Source of the DNA: a virus
Direction: 5' to 3' (one strand)
Virus record (IMG/VR): IMGVR_UViG_3300020057_000029
Coordinates: 62,001 to 126,000 of that record
DNA: 64,000 nucleotides
The notes under the pieces are model-generated. The model worked only from the letters and a program-made list of their open reading frames with translations, had not been told where the DNA came from and did no database searches. A program made the position numbers and the translations under genes. How positions within the stretch are numbered: position 1 is the first letter of the stretch; every line of letters begins with the position of its first letter. This document shows, one piece after another, positions 24,583 to 32,786 of this stretch.

Positions 24583-25232
24583 CGGTGTTTATCCTCTTTG
24601 ATCTCCAAGACTGCTCCGCGAGCGCCATGAGAATCTCTATTATGGTCTTCCACCACGTTTTTGTCAAGATCTATAATTTTCAGCACACCTTTGTACCAAA
24701 CACAAAGTATACCTGTTTTCTTGGTTCCTACCAGGGTGTCACCGCGCTCTATAGCATCTGCACGGTCCAGCTTCTCCTGTTGCTGCAAACGGCCTAAATT
24801 TGCTAACTTATCGCAGCGCTCATTGTGTTCATTGCCATTGTGACCACGCACCCATTCGGTTTTACAATTAGTAAAATCTACAAGTGCCCGCAGTTCTTTG
24901 TATTTTTCGATTTTTTCTTGTTGTTTGAAGGAAAATTTGCCAGAAGTCCAGCCAAGCACAAGTTGTGAGTCTGATTTAACAGTTACTACAGGGGGTACTA
25001 TTCCTGCAACTTCAAGCAGGCCCAAGACTGGGCCGACTCTGAGGATAATCCTGTCAATAGCGGCCTTAAGCCCTTGAATAACAGCTTCCATCTCCGCATC
25101 ATTGTTGGTGGCGTTTGGCATATAGCCATTACCTTCGGAGTGTTTTACACCATCTACGATCAGCACAAACCCATATCCGCCAGGTTTGTCTGCCGTAGTA
25201 GCAGACCCGTCAGTAAATACTTCTATATGCAT
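24579..25232 (-). CDS. rnhA: ribonuclease HI
   Basis: A 217-residue protein. The catalytic carboxylates are Asp8 (FTDGSA), Glu47 (NNDAEMEA), Asp88 (VKSDSQLV) and Asp141, with the catalytic-loop His131 (VRGHNGNEHNERCDKLA). The C-terminal 60 residues after the domain are unusual and may bind partners. It removes RNA from RNA:DNA hybrids, that is Okazaki primers. A promoter-like TGATATACA lies only 8 nt before the ATG, implying an almost leaderless transcript. Confidence 0.9.
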   Translation of the reverse strand: MHIEVFTDGSATTADKPGGYGFVLIVDGVKHSEGNGYMPNATNNDAEMEAVIQGLKAAIDRIILRVGPVLGLLEVAGIVPPVVTVKSDSQLVLGWTSGKFSFKQQEKIEKYKELRALVDFTNCKTEWVRGHNGNEHNERCDKLANLGRLQQQEKLDRADAIERGDTLVGTKKTGILCVWYKGVLKIIDLDKNVVEDHNRDSHGARGAVLEIKEDKHR

Positions 25233-25240
25233 CTATAGAG

Positions 25241-25249
25241 TGTATATCA
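25241..25249 (-). promoter_or_regulatory. extended -10 promoter upstream of RNase H
   Basis: Minus-strand TGATATACA, with the -10 hexamer TATACA ending 8 nt before the ATG at 25232. No -35 was recognised. It is a member of the recurring TGATATA family. Confidence 0.55.
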
Positions 25250-25462
25250 CTATTCAGACATTTTCAAGCGTAATTGTGCGATTGATTCTTGGTATATTGC
25301 TTCGATTTCTTCTTCAGTCATGAGCAACACTCTGGCGATAACGGTGTTCTCTACACCATCTGGATTTTTAGACATAAATTTAGAAAGGGAATTGCTCATC
25401 TTAGGGCAACGGATATAGTCCTCTTCTTCGACAATCTTTTTTACAATTTCAATTTTATCCAT
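25250..25462 (-). CDS. hypothetical protein
   Basis: A 70-residue protein from the ATG at 25462; a longer reading upstream is out of character (many Arg/Thr, covering the coiled-coil gene) and was discarded. It begins MDKIEIVKKIVEEEDYIRC and is mainly helical and acidic. The function is unknown. Confidence 0.5.
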   Translation of the reverse strand: MDKIEIVKKIVEEEDYIRCPKMSNSLSKFMSKNPDGVENTVIARVLLMTEEEIEAIYQESIAQLRLKMSE

Positions 25463-25844
25463 TTTCTTGCTTTCCAAAATTAATGTACAAAATGTTGTTG
25501 TCCAATCTGTGCATGAGTTCTTTGTGGTTGTCCTGGGCCTTTTTGAGCAGATCTGTCGCCTTCTTGAATTCATGGCCAATCTTAACGCGTTCGTTGCTAA
25601 CCTGCAAGCGTTTTACTGAAACCTTTGCGAGATCTTGCTTAGTTTTTACGTATTCTTTAACCAGGGTAATAATTTTGTCCTGCTTTAAAGTGTCTATGTT
25701 GTCTTGAAGAACGTATTCGTTGAATTCTAAAGCAGCGAGCTCTTTATCCAAAGCCTCTAGCTGAATCAGATAAGTGCGCTCGCGAATCTCAAGATCCTTT
25801 ATCACTCGTTCCGATTTTTCCACTTCTTCTGTGCGACCAGCCAT
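25455..25844 (-). CDS. coiled-coil protein
   Basis: A 129-residue protein, nearly all charged helix with regular hydrophobic heptads across residues 10-110. It begins 1 nt beyond the stop of the phosphoesterase gene. It may be an oligomeric adaptor; no specific function was recognised. Confidence 0.55.
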   Translation of the reverse strand: MAGRTEEVEKSERVIKDLEIRERTYLIQLEALDKELAALEFNEYVLQDNIDTLKQDKIITLVKEYVKTKQDLAKVSVKRLQVSNERVKIGHEFKKATDLLKKAQDNHKELMHRLDNNILYINFGKQENG

Positions 25845-25845
25845 A

Positions 25846-27063
25846 TCAGTCTAACTGAATCAGAAATCGCTTGTAAAAGGAGGTCTTACGCTTAATAGAA
25901 TCAGACTTGGTACGTTCAATGTAAAAGTTAAGGGTCTGAGATGGCTCACAGTCAAATCCAAGAACTGTGCTAAACCCGTCATTTCCTGGTACATTGCCGT
26001 TGATTACAATCTTGCCAATCCCAGTTTCCATCGGCTCATGGAAATGACCGCCACGGATAAAGGTAACAGGCTTCTTGAGCTGGTTGATACGCTTGGACAT
26101 CAAAGATTCGATACCCTGAGCCTTATTGGAACCTTTTACGTTATCGTAATGCTCATAAACCACGCCTTCACCGTAGATCTCTAGATACTGATAAGGTTCA
26201 ACTGGAATGTGCCATTTAACGTTATTAAGTTTTGCTAGTTTTCCAAACTCTTCTAGGGTCTTATAGATGATCCAGGTTACGTTTTCTTCGCCTACATTGA
26301 CAAAGGTACGGTGTTCTTGGGTTCTATCGTGATTACCGGCAACTCCTACTGCGTCTACAGTAGCACCTAATTGTTTCGCTGCCAAAACAATTGGAGCGTA
26401 TAAAAGGTGGAACATTTGAGTGATAGCTTCCTGAATTTGTTTGGAATTTCCGAATTCACAACCTTGAGCACTTTCTACACCGTGCATTGTAGCGGATTCG
26501 ATCAAGTCTCCGATAAAAGCCAAAATTACCCTATCGATCTTGTAGTGTTCTGCTGCCCTTTGCATCTCTTTGATGGTTGTGTCGGCAACCTGCTTCAGGC
26601 GGCGTTTCAGGACTTCATGATTAAACGTCTTGGTGAGCTTGCCAACGTGAACGTCGGATATAAGGAGCTCAAGAGTCATGCTCTTCCTGTTCCTGCCAGG
26701 GTGAGGCAATTTGAGAGGCTTAGCGGTGATCTTAGCTACTTCTTTGGAAGCGGCCTTCACGGCGTCCAGGATGCCTTCGCGGTTTTCCCACTCTACCAGA
26801 ATCTTCTGGAGATCCTTGGAGTTTAAAGAGTTAGACTTGCGTGTTCTGGCTACATCACGGAAAATCTTAACATATTCGCCATCGTTTTCCACACGATCTC
26901 GACTACGCTGATAGCCAGATTTAACGGCCTCTAAGCTCTTGTCTTTTCTGAACTTTTTGTTAAACTTTTCTGTAATATCCGCCCAGGTCAGGCTTGGGTT
27001 TTCTTTTTGCGTAACGAGATATACAATCTCAGCGTCTGTAAACTTTTCTACTATAACCATCAT
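25846..27063 (-). CDS. calcineurin-like metallophosphoesterase with N-terminal HTH
   Basis: A 405-residue protein. Residues 1-60 look like a Myb/SANT-type three-helix domain (FTDAEIVYLVTQKE, WADITEKFNKKF, EAVKSGYQR). The catalytic part has Asp137/His139 (SDVHVGK), Asp186 (IGDLIES), Asn244/His245 (GNHDR) and GGHFHEP, the metallophosphoesterase order. Possible substrates are nucleic-acid ends or nucleotides. Two ATG codons start it; both have GGAGGC upstream. A promoter embedded in an inverted repeat lies 55-80 nt upstream. Confidence 0.8.
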   Translation of the reverse strand: MMVIVEKFTDAEIVYLVTQKENPSLTWADITEKFNKKFRKDKSLEAVKSGYQRSRDRVENDGEYVKIFRDVARTRKSNSLNSKDLQKILVEWENREGILDAVKAASKEVAKITAKPLKLPHPGRNRKSMTLELLISDVHVGKLTKTFNHEVLKRRLKQVADTTIKEMQRAAEHYKIDRVILAFIGDLIESATMHGVESAQGCEFGNSKQIQEAITQMFHLLYAPIVLAAKQLGATVDAVGVAGNHDRTQEHRTFVNVGEENVTWIIYKTLEEFGKLAKLNNVKWHIPVEPYQYLEIYGEGVVYEHYDNVKGSNKAQGIESLMSKRINQLKKPVTFIRGGHFHEPMETGIGKIVINGNVPGNDGFSTVLGFDCEPSQTLNFYIERTKSDSIKRKTSFYKRFLIQLD

Positions 27064-27103
27064 GCCTCCAACGCGTTGTCATTAAAGATTCGGACAGGAC
27101 TGT

Positions 27104-27138
27104 AGATTCCGCTAAACACAGTATATTCAGCGGAATCT
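27104..27138 (-). promoter_or_regulatory. inverted repeat around a TATACT -10
   Basis: A perfect 10-bp inverted repeat, AGATTCCGCT at 27104-27113 and AGCGGAATCT at 27129-27138, encloses a minus-strand TATACT. No T-tract follows, so a terminator is less likely than an operator or attenuator for the phosphoesterase gene. Confidence 0.4.
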
Positions 27139-27149
27139 AACGTGTTTAT

Positions 27150-27719
27150 TTACGCGTTGCTCTGAGCAGCTTCTTCAGCTTTAGGTTCAGACGGCGCTTC
27201 TGCTTCTTGGGCTGCTGGTTCTGGAGCGTTGATTTTGTAAGTTTCTAGAATTTCAAAACGAAGCTTTCCTTCTTCTACGATAACAATATCACCTGGCTTA
27301 GATGATTTGATTTTCTCTTGTGTAGTCAAAGGCATTGCCTTGAGCGTAAACTGTAGGCGGGGATTTACCACCGTACCGTCTTGGTCAATTTCTCGACCAA
27401 CAACGAAAGAGTTTTCTTGAACAACTTCTTCAGCAGTCAAAACACCGTTTTTAACTAGATTGTCAATTTTGTCTTTGAGATCTTCAATGTTGTTTTCGAT
27501 CATTACCTTTGCAATATCATCATCTTTCATGCCACCCAATTTAGCCACAGCATCAAGTTTGTTACCAAGTAGCTTAACAGCTTCTTTGATAGTCAAAACA
27601 TCGCGTGCAATGTTATCGGCAGTATGATAGAGGCTCATGAAAGCGTTTTCAAGAGATTCGATACGTTGAGCTGCAGTTTTCTTGCTTACAGCGGGGTCTT
27701 GTTGTTTGTTCGGGGTCAT
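27150..27719 (-). CDS. hypothetical protein
   Basis: A 189-residue protein: a helical first half (QRIESLENAFMSLYHTADNIA), then a beta-like segment (GDIVIVEEGKLRFEILETY) and an Ala/Glu/Pro-rich tail (about residues 165-189). No enzyme motif was recognised. It is preceded by a TGATATAAC promoter element and a good AAGGAG ribosome site. Confidence 0.55.
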   Translation of the reverse strand: MTPNKQQDPAVSKKTAAQRIESLENAFMSLYHTADNIARDVLTIKEAVKLLGNKLDAVAKLGGMKDDDIAKVMIENNIEDLKDKIDNLVKNGVLTAEEVVQENSFVVGREIDQDGTVVNPRLQFTLKAMPLTTQEKIKSSKPGDIVIVEEGKLRFEILETYKINAPEPAAQEAEAPSEPKAEEAAQSNA

Positions 27720-27737
27720 TTTGTTCTCCTTAGAATT

Positions 27738-27746
27738 GTTATATCA
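27738..27746 (-). promoter_or_regulatory. extended -10 promoter
   Basis: Minus-strand TGATATAAC 18 nt before the ATG at 27719; here a Shine-Dalgarno (AAGGAG) lies between promoter and start, so this transcript has a short normal leader. Confidence 0.5.
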
Positions 27747-27747
27747 C

Positions 27748-28704
27748 TTAACTTAGTTTTTGAGCGTTCATTAACGCCATGATTGCTGATACTGTACCTG
27801 TTTTGTCTGCTTCTGTTGCTCGTATGTTGGCCAACATTTCTTCTTGATGCGAGGTGGGCATTGGAATAGCGTTAGCAGGAGGCCTGGCCTTCAACGCGCT
27901 CTGACGTTCGTGCATACGTTGCATTCGAGCGGCTTTCTCTTCTTCTGTCATTTTTTCAACAGGCTTGCCGATAGGTTTTTCTGACTCTGGGGGTAACCCA
28001 AGAAGCTCTTCTGGACTTCGTTTAGCTGCTACTTTTCTTTTAAGTGGAGCGCTAGGGCCTTTTGCCAATGGCTGAGATTTTTGCGTTGGTCTGCTAGAAG
28101 TCATCGGTTTGATACCAGTGCGTTTAGCAGGAGCTTGAACTGGGGCCACATATTGCTCAGGCTGTTCTTCTTCTGTTTTTCCGCCCGACATCTTAGACGC
28201 TAGTTGTCTCAAAAGCATAACTTCAAGCTGATTAAACTGAGCGGCCATAGCAGAATTATGATCGGCATAGGCTTGCATAGCCTTCTCTTGTCGCATACCA
28301 AGCATGATCTCCATTCGCTCTTTGGCAAATTTCTTGATCTCGCGTTGCACGCTTTTTACGGCACGTTCATCTGCGTCGGTTTCGCCAAAGAGATCGCTGT
28401 TCATAACAAGCTCGTATAGACGACCCTGTTCTAGACGAAGTCTGGCATCTGACAACACTTCTGAGTAATCTTCTTCTTCGTCTTCTCCGTATTCTTCGTA
28501 TTCTTCAGCCACTTCTTCTACTGCTTCTTCTACTTGCCGACCCTGCTGTGCCTGTACAATGAGCTGTTCGCGAGTCATGCTTGTTTTAGGCATATACATG
28601 GGTGCAGCGCCCTGGCCCTGTACCGGATGATCTAGGCTTACTTCGTCTGGAATGTCTCGGAACTCTTCGTTCTCTTCGTCGTTCCAATTAAATTTGTTTG
28701 ACAT
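27748..28704 (-). CDS. hypothetical protein, mostly disordered
   Basis: A 318-residue protein: an acidic N-terminus with a dense Glu/Asp/Tyr block (EEYEEYGEDEEEDYSEV), a helical centre (AKERMEIMLGMRQEKAMQAYADHN), and a Pro/Lys-rich tail. Low-complexity charge separation suggests a hub or DNA/protein bridging role. Its start overlaps the resolvase gene by 17 nt. No known domain. Confidence 0.55.
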   Translation of the reverse strand: MSNKFNWNDEENEEFRDIPDEVSLDHPVQGQGAAPMYMPKTSMTREQLIVQAQQGRQVEEAVEEVAEEYEEYGEDEEEDYSEVLSDARLRLEQGRLYELVMNSDLFGETDADERAVKSVQREIKKFAKERMEIMLGMRQEKAMQAYADHNSAMAAQFNQLEVMLLRQLASKMSGGKTEEEQPEQYVAPVQAPAKRTGIKPMTSSRPTQKSQPLAKGPSAPLKRKVAAKRSPEELLGLPPESEKPIGKPVEKMTEEEKAARMQRMHERQSALKARPPANAIPMPTSHQEEMLANIRATEADKTGTVSAIMALMNAQKLS

Positions 28705-29344
28705 CTAATGCTCCTGTTTTGCGAAGATGGTAGCTGTATGCTATCAATAGCGCATCTGCCGTATCTTCGTCTTTTTTTCTTAAGGGGGTTGAGAGAAAAC
28801 TACCAAAGACTTCGTTAGCTCTTCGTATATTGATATGCTTTCTGCTTAACCTGCCTATGCGCTTGCCATTTTCATCATAGGCAATGTTAGTGCCCTTTTT
28901 CTCTTTGTATTTCTTAACATCATCGTTGTGCTTCCTTTCGCTCCTGGTCATCTTACACCCAGTCTCTCTACGCCACACCTCGGTCATGGTGTACACATTC
29001 TTAATACTAGTGTCCTTTACATATCTTGCCACAAGGAAGTGTATAAACTCAAGGATTTTTTGTGAATGTGCGCTTTTTGATCCACCAGCTGTTTCTTCAA
29101 TAATCAAAACATCTGGGTGTAGCTCTTCTATAAGAGCTTCAATTTTACCAAAACATATATAGGCCCAGTCTACAAATGAAGCAGGATAGGGTCCATCGGG
29201 TCTTTCAATCTTAGGAACTTGACCATAGCGCTCAAGATCGTATGTATCATCTTGACTGACAATGAGAGCCCAGCCGGTCTTGGTACTGATATCCAAAGAC
29301 AGGACTCGTTCTTGTCGATGGGATTGAGTTCCAGAGAGGGTCAC
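28688..29344 (-). CDS. RuvC-like Holliday junction resolvase
   Basis: A 218-residue RNase H-fold nuclease: Asp18 in LSLDISTKTGWAL, Glu83 in VLIIEETAGG, and a C-terminal acidic pair in KKDEDTADALLIA, the four-carboxylate pattern of RuvC. The basic segment between them (KMTRSERKHNDDVKKYKEKKG) would hold junction DNA. It should resolve recombination junctions before packaging, working with the RecA-like, UvsW-like and gp46/47 proteins. Confidence 0.8.
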   Translation of the reverse strand: MTLSGTQSHRQERVLSLDISTKTGWALIVSQDDTYDLERYGQVPKIERPDGPYPASFVDWAYICFGKIEALIEELHPDVLIIEETAGGSKSAHSQKILEFIHFLVARYVKDTSIKNVYTMTEVWRRETGCKMTRSERKHNDDVKKYKEKKGTNIAYDENGKRIGRLSRKHINIRRANEVFGSFLSTPLRKKDEDTADALLIAYSYHLRKTGALDVKQI

Positions 29345-29616
29345 GCGCCGCCTTTTTCCTTAACCATCTCGATCAAATACTTGATTTTAAGTTCGTTTTC
29401 CTTGATACCATCAAGATAAGGGCCTTTAAGCTCTTTCAAAAGCTCTTTAGCTTCATCGATCTTTTGGTTGTCGTCCATTGCAGTCTGGATCTCGTCGTTA
29501 TTTTTAACGAGCTTGGTCAAACGAGCGTTCATGTCCGTTACGCTCATGCCATTCGCTTCTTCAACGAAAGTTGGGTACTTCTTCTCTACTTCACGCTTTG
29601 CTTTAAAACTATCCAT
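29341..29616 (-). CDS. small helical protein
   Basis: A 91-residue charged, predicted coiled-coil protein that overlaps the resolvase start by 4 nt (ATGA). The function is unknown. Confidence 0.5.
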   Translation of the reverse strand: MDSFKAKREVEKKYPTFVEEANGMSVTDMNARLTKLVKNNDEIQTAMDDNQKIDEAKELLKELKGPYLDGIKENELKIKYLIEMVKEKGGA

Positions 29617-29812
29617 ACAGTAACTCCTCTATTGTTATATTCTTACCATAAATTTTTTGTAACCTGTCCTTGACAATACAATCCGAACAGAATTTATGCT
29701 CAACAGCATTTTCAAGGACAATCTCCGTTTGCCATCCACTATCTTTATCACGGCGATGGACTATTGTTAGGGTTTTATTTCTAACCGGAACTTTCATATA
29801 TTCAATTTTCAT
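29609..29812 (-). CDS. hypothetical protein with CxxC
   Basis: A 67-residue protein containing HKFCSDC, which may bind metal; beta-rich N-terminus (TLTIVHRRDKDSGW). Overlaps neighbours on both sides. The function is unknown. Confidence 0.45.
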   Translation of the reverse strand: MKIEYMKVPVRNKTLTIVHRRDKDSGWQTEIVLENAVEHKFCSDCIVKDRLQKIYGKNITIEELLYG

Positions 29813-30132
29813 ACACCGAAAATCTCTGGATCGGAATACTTACCATCAGTGCTTCTGAATAGCTCTGCGGTATTTGCTGAAGACACCGCAATGATATCTT
29901 GACCAACTACTACAAATTTTAAAACAGTGTTTTCAAATCCTAGCATTCCCTTAGAAGCTCTAGACGCGATCTTGTTGGTGTCAGTGCCTTTAACTTTTCC
30001 CTTGCGGAAATGGCGCGCTAATACTCTGTAATATTCTCTGCCAATCACCACATAGCTTGGATCTGCATTGTGATTTTCTACCATGGCGGTAGCCTGGCTT
30101 TCTATTTCAAGCAAGATCTCTATGGCTTTCAT
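29809..30132 (-). CDS. hypothetical protein
   Basis: A 107-residue protein, helical N-terminus then beta strands (VLKFVVVGQDIIAVSS). No motif was recognised. It is ATGA-coupled to both neighbours. Confidence 0.5.
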   Translation of the reverse strand: MKAIEILLEIESQATAMVENHNADPSYVVIGREYYRVLARHFRKGKVKGTDTNKIASRASKGMLGFENTVLKFVVVGQDIIAVSSANTAELFRSTDGKYSDPEIFGV

Positions 30133-30467
30133 TTTTTCGTATACTCCACCTTTGTCAGCTTCCGAAGAAGCTTGTTGCCTGTTAAATAGTTTAACACAGA
30201 TTCTAGCATTGCAACAGAAGATACATCCATTGATGAAATTTCTTTACCAGAAACGTTCAAGGGAAGAGACTGTCTTACCCACTGACCTTTGGCAAAACTC
30301 ATTATAGTTTGAATGTCGTAGTAATTAATCGAGTGTTCCAGTTCACTAATAGCAAAATGCTTATCAAATATTGCTTTCAAATATCTGAACTTGTCTTCCC
30401 CACGAAGATTTGACTCCTTCGTTAGGTATTCTCGCAAATCACTTTCTATATTTTTTAGATCTGACAT
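30129..30467 (-). CDS. hypothetical protein next to the gp46-like gene
   Basis: A 112-residue, mostly helical protein. It follows the recombination nuclease gene with a 10-nt gap, so a role in the same pathway is possible. No motif was recognised. Confidence 0.5.
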   Translation of the reverse strand: MSDLKNIESDLREYLTKESNLRGEDKFRYLKAIFDKHFAISELEHSINYYDIQTIMSFAKGQWVRQSLPLNVSGKEISSMDVSSVAMLESVLNYLTGNKLLRKLTKVEYTKK

Positions 30468-30477
30468 TTTACCCCCA

Positions 30478-32532
30478 TCAGGCTATGGTGCTAAAAGCCC
30501 CATCGCGAATAACTACGATTCTGTTGCTGACCATTTCCTTAACTTCTTGATTATGGTCAACGATTATAAGTTTCTTACTGGAATTGGAATTCTTCAAAAC
30601 CTCTAGCGCCATTTCGATCTCCACCGGACCCAGTCCAGTGAATGGTTCGTCTAGGATAAAAAAGTTAATTCCTTTCCCAGATACTGATTCTATCAGGTCA
30701 ATGACGGCTAGGTCAATAGCCAAATCCAGAGCAGAGCGCTCGCCGCCTGAAAAAGTTTCGATTGGGATATCTTCTTCGCCATCAGAATGGATTACTGCAG
30801 TAACCTCTTCTTTAATAGCGCCTTTGCCTGTTTCACGAGTTCCTTCCAGCTGAATTGTCGCATTGGCCATGTTTGGTATATTGCGAATAATCCTGGTAGC
30901 TTCTTTGCTGATTGTCTCTAGGGCATCGTCGAAAGAACAGGAAACAAAGATCTTAAGAGCTCGCCTACCCTCTTCTACCATCAGAATCTTTTGAGCCAAA
31001 TCACTGGTCTGAGCCGTAAGACTGAATACTTTATCAGCATATCTGGACTCTTGCGCCTCTAGGTCTTTTACTGACTGTTCATACCGCTGTTTAGCAGTAT
31101 TGAAGCCGGTCATCTTAAAATTAGCCTGGGTCCAAACAGACTTGTCTAGATCTGATTGTCCGCGTACTAGCTGTTGTTCTTTAGACTGGTTTTCTTGTAA
31201 TTCGCGTAGCTTAAGGGAAAACTGGTCAGATACAGTTTTAATCCGACTATTTTCGGCAAAATTGTGCCGCGTCTCTTTCTCTTTCTCAGATGCAATGTGA
31301 GCCAAAAGAACTTCTTCTTGATCTTTTTCTGCCTTAACATTTACGGTTCGCGCCACAGTGTCTGGCAGAATAGCGTTGATCTTAGGCTCTACTTCATTGT
31401 TAAGTTCGGTCTCGGCGACTTGCCCATTTTCGATTTGAGGACGAATTTGTTTAAGTTGCTCAAGCAGGTTAAGCTCTGAAGTCTTGGCGTTTTCTGTAAA
31501 CCAGCTCTGTTCGCAAGTAGGGCATATGGCGTCTCTGATTTTTTTAATCTGTGCAGCTATATTGACAGCATCTTTTTTTAGAGAGAGTCCGATAACGCAT
31601 TGGTGCTGTAGACTAGATTTCTTAAGATTTAGAGCCGCTAGCTCCTGCTTAGCCCTGTTCATGCGCTCAATTTCTACCATTCCGGCTTTTTGAATCACAT
31701 CGCGGATTTCTTGCAATTGTACATTATACTGCTCATAATCGGCCTTGCTGTACATTGTAATGCTCAAATCCGGCCTTATCTTGTTGAGCTCTTCTGTCTG
31801 AAGTCTTTGAGCGCTCATAAGAGTGGTCAGCGCCATCTCAGACAGGTTTGAAGCGGTCTTAAGCCTCTCCACAACGTCTGGGTGTACCTCTTGGGCTGGT
31901 GGTGTTCCTACCCCTTTTACGGCGCTCTGAGTAGCGGTTAGACCTTCTGTATTAGAAATCAAGGCCTTGTCCGCAGTTTCTTTTTCTAAAAGCAAGGTTT
32001 TAAGTTTCTTATCTATGATTTCAGCTTTAGATTTAAGATGGCTTAGATTAAGACAATCCATAAGAAATTCATTGGTTTCCTTAGGCGTGAAACTAAGAAA
32101 GAATCCGCCTTCTTTCTGGCGCTTATGACAAATTTTGCGGAATAGTTCACGCGGCATTGCCAAAATGATGTCCAGGTTTTCTTCAGCCAGTTTGCTGTTC
32201 CCAGACATGTCTAGACCGGCACCTTCTATAGAAAGACCCTTAGCCTTGCTTCTGGAGATTTTAATAGGCTTTCCGTCTAAAGAACCTTCCGCCCAAACAG
32301 AAATGCCATTCTTTGTCAAACGGGACTGTAGTTTGCCTGCAGGAATTTTATTGAAGCCAAGGAGGTAGTCCCAGGCGTGAAAAATAGTAGATTTAGCCGC
32401 TCCAGATCCGCCTCCGGTATTCTTGTTGATACCGTCAATTTGAACCAAATTACCAAGGGAGCTAAGCTCAATCGTTTGAGGTTCAACAAAGCGCCCTATG
32501 TTTTCCCAGCCAAGTCGATCTATAATAAACAT
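30478..32532 (-). CDS. SbcC/Rad50-like recombination nuclease subunit (T4 gp46 type)
   Basis: A 684-residue SMC-like ATPase. The N-terminal Walker A is GGGSGAAKST (Lys47); two coiled-coil arms flank a zinc hook CPTCEQSWF at about residue 340; the C-terminal half has the ABC signature TFSGGERSALDLA and Walker B FFILDEPFTG. The size fits phage gp46 (560-700). It forms a complex with the SbcD/gp47 protein encoded at 34289-35284 for DNA-end processing and recombination-dependent replication. Confidence 0.85.
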   Translation of the reverse strand: MFIIDRLGWENIGRFVEPQTIELSSLGNLVQIDGINKNTGGGSGAAKSTIFHAWDYLLGFNKIPAGKLQSRLTKNGISVWAEGSLDGKPIKISRSKAKGLSIEGAGLDMSGNSKLAEENLDIILAMPRELFRKICHKRQKEGGFFLSFTPKETNEFLMDCLNLSHLKSKAEIIDKKLKTLLLEKETADKALISNTEGLTATQSAVKGVGTPPAQEVHPDVVERLKTASNLSEMALTTLMSAQRLQTEELNKIRPDLSITMYSKADYEQYNVQLQEIRDVIQKAGMVEIERMNRAKQELAALNLKKSSLQHQCVIGLSLKKDAVNIAAQIKKIRDAICPTCEQSWFTENAKTSELNLLEQLKQIRPQIENGQVAETELNNEVEPKINAILPDTVARTVNVKAEKDQEEVLLAHIASEKEKETRHNFAENSRIKTVSDQFSLKLRELQENQSKEQQLVRGQSDLDKSVWTQANFKMTGFNTAKQRYEQSVKDLEAQESRYADKVFSLTAQTSDLAQKILMVEEGRRALKIFVSCSFDDALETISKEATRIIRNIPNMANATIQLEGTRETGKGAIKEEVTAVIHSDGEEDIPIETFSGGERSALDLAIDLAVIDLIESVSGKGINFFILDEPFTGLGPVEIEMALEVLKNSNSSKKLIIVDHNQEVKEMVSNRIVVIRDGAFSTIA

Positions 32533-32781
32533 CTAGTCCTCTCGATAGTCCTTGTTTGATTTCTCATGATTCAGCTCTATGATGTTAGGAACAATTTCTA
32601 CCGCCCTAGCCTGAACGCCGTTGTCTACTGTTATCTTAGACCCAGATGAAGGTGCTGACAAGATCTTTTTTGCTTCCTTTTTACAGGTCTTACAAACAAT
32701 ACAGGCAGGTGCTTGTGACACCTGCCTATGAAATTTCTTGTCAACGTGTCCTTCTGAGCATTGGTATGCAAAGATAGGCAT
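32533..32781 (-). CDS. FmdB-type zinc-ribbon protein
   Basis: An 82-residue protein starting MPIFAYQCSEGHVDKKF with a second pair CIVCKTCKKEAKK, the pattern of the FmdB-like small zinc ribbon (MPIYEYxC). The tail is charged. The role is unknown; such ribbons are often found beside nucleic-acid proteins. Its stop is adjacent to the SbcC-like start. Confidence 0.6.
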   Translation of the reverse strand: MPIFAYQCSEGHVDKKFHRQVSQAPACIVCKTCKKEAKKILSAPSSGSKITVDNGVQARAVEIVPNIIELNHEKSNKDYRED

Positions 32782-32786
32782 GTTGA

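Noticed and set aside
25463-25579. N-terminal extension of the 70-residue protein up to 25579
   Set aside because: The extra residues are Arg/Thr-rich and read through the coiled-coil gene; the ATG at 25462 fits the overlap pattern of the operon.
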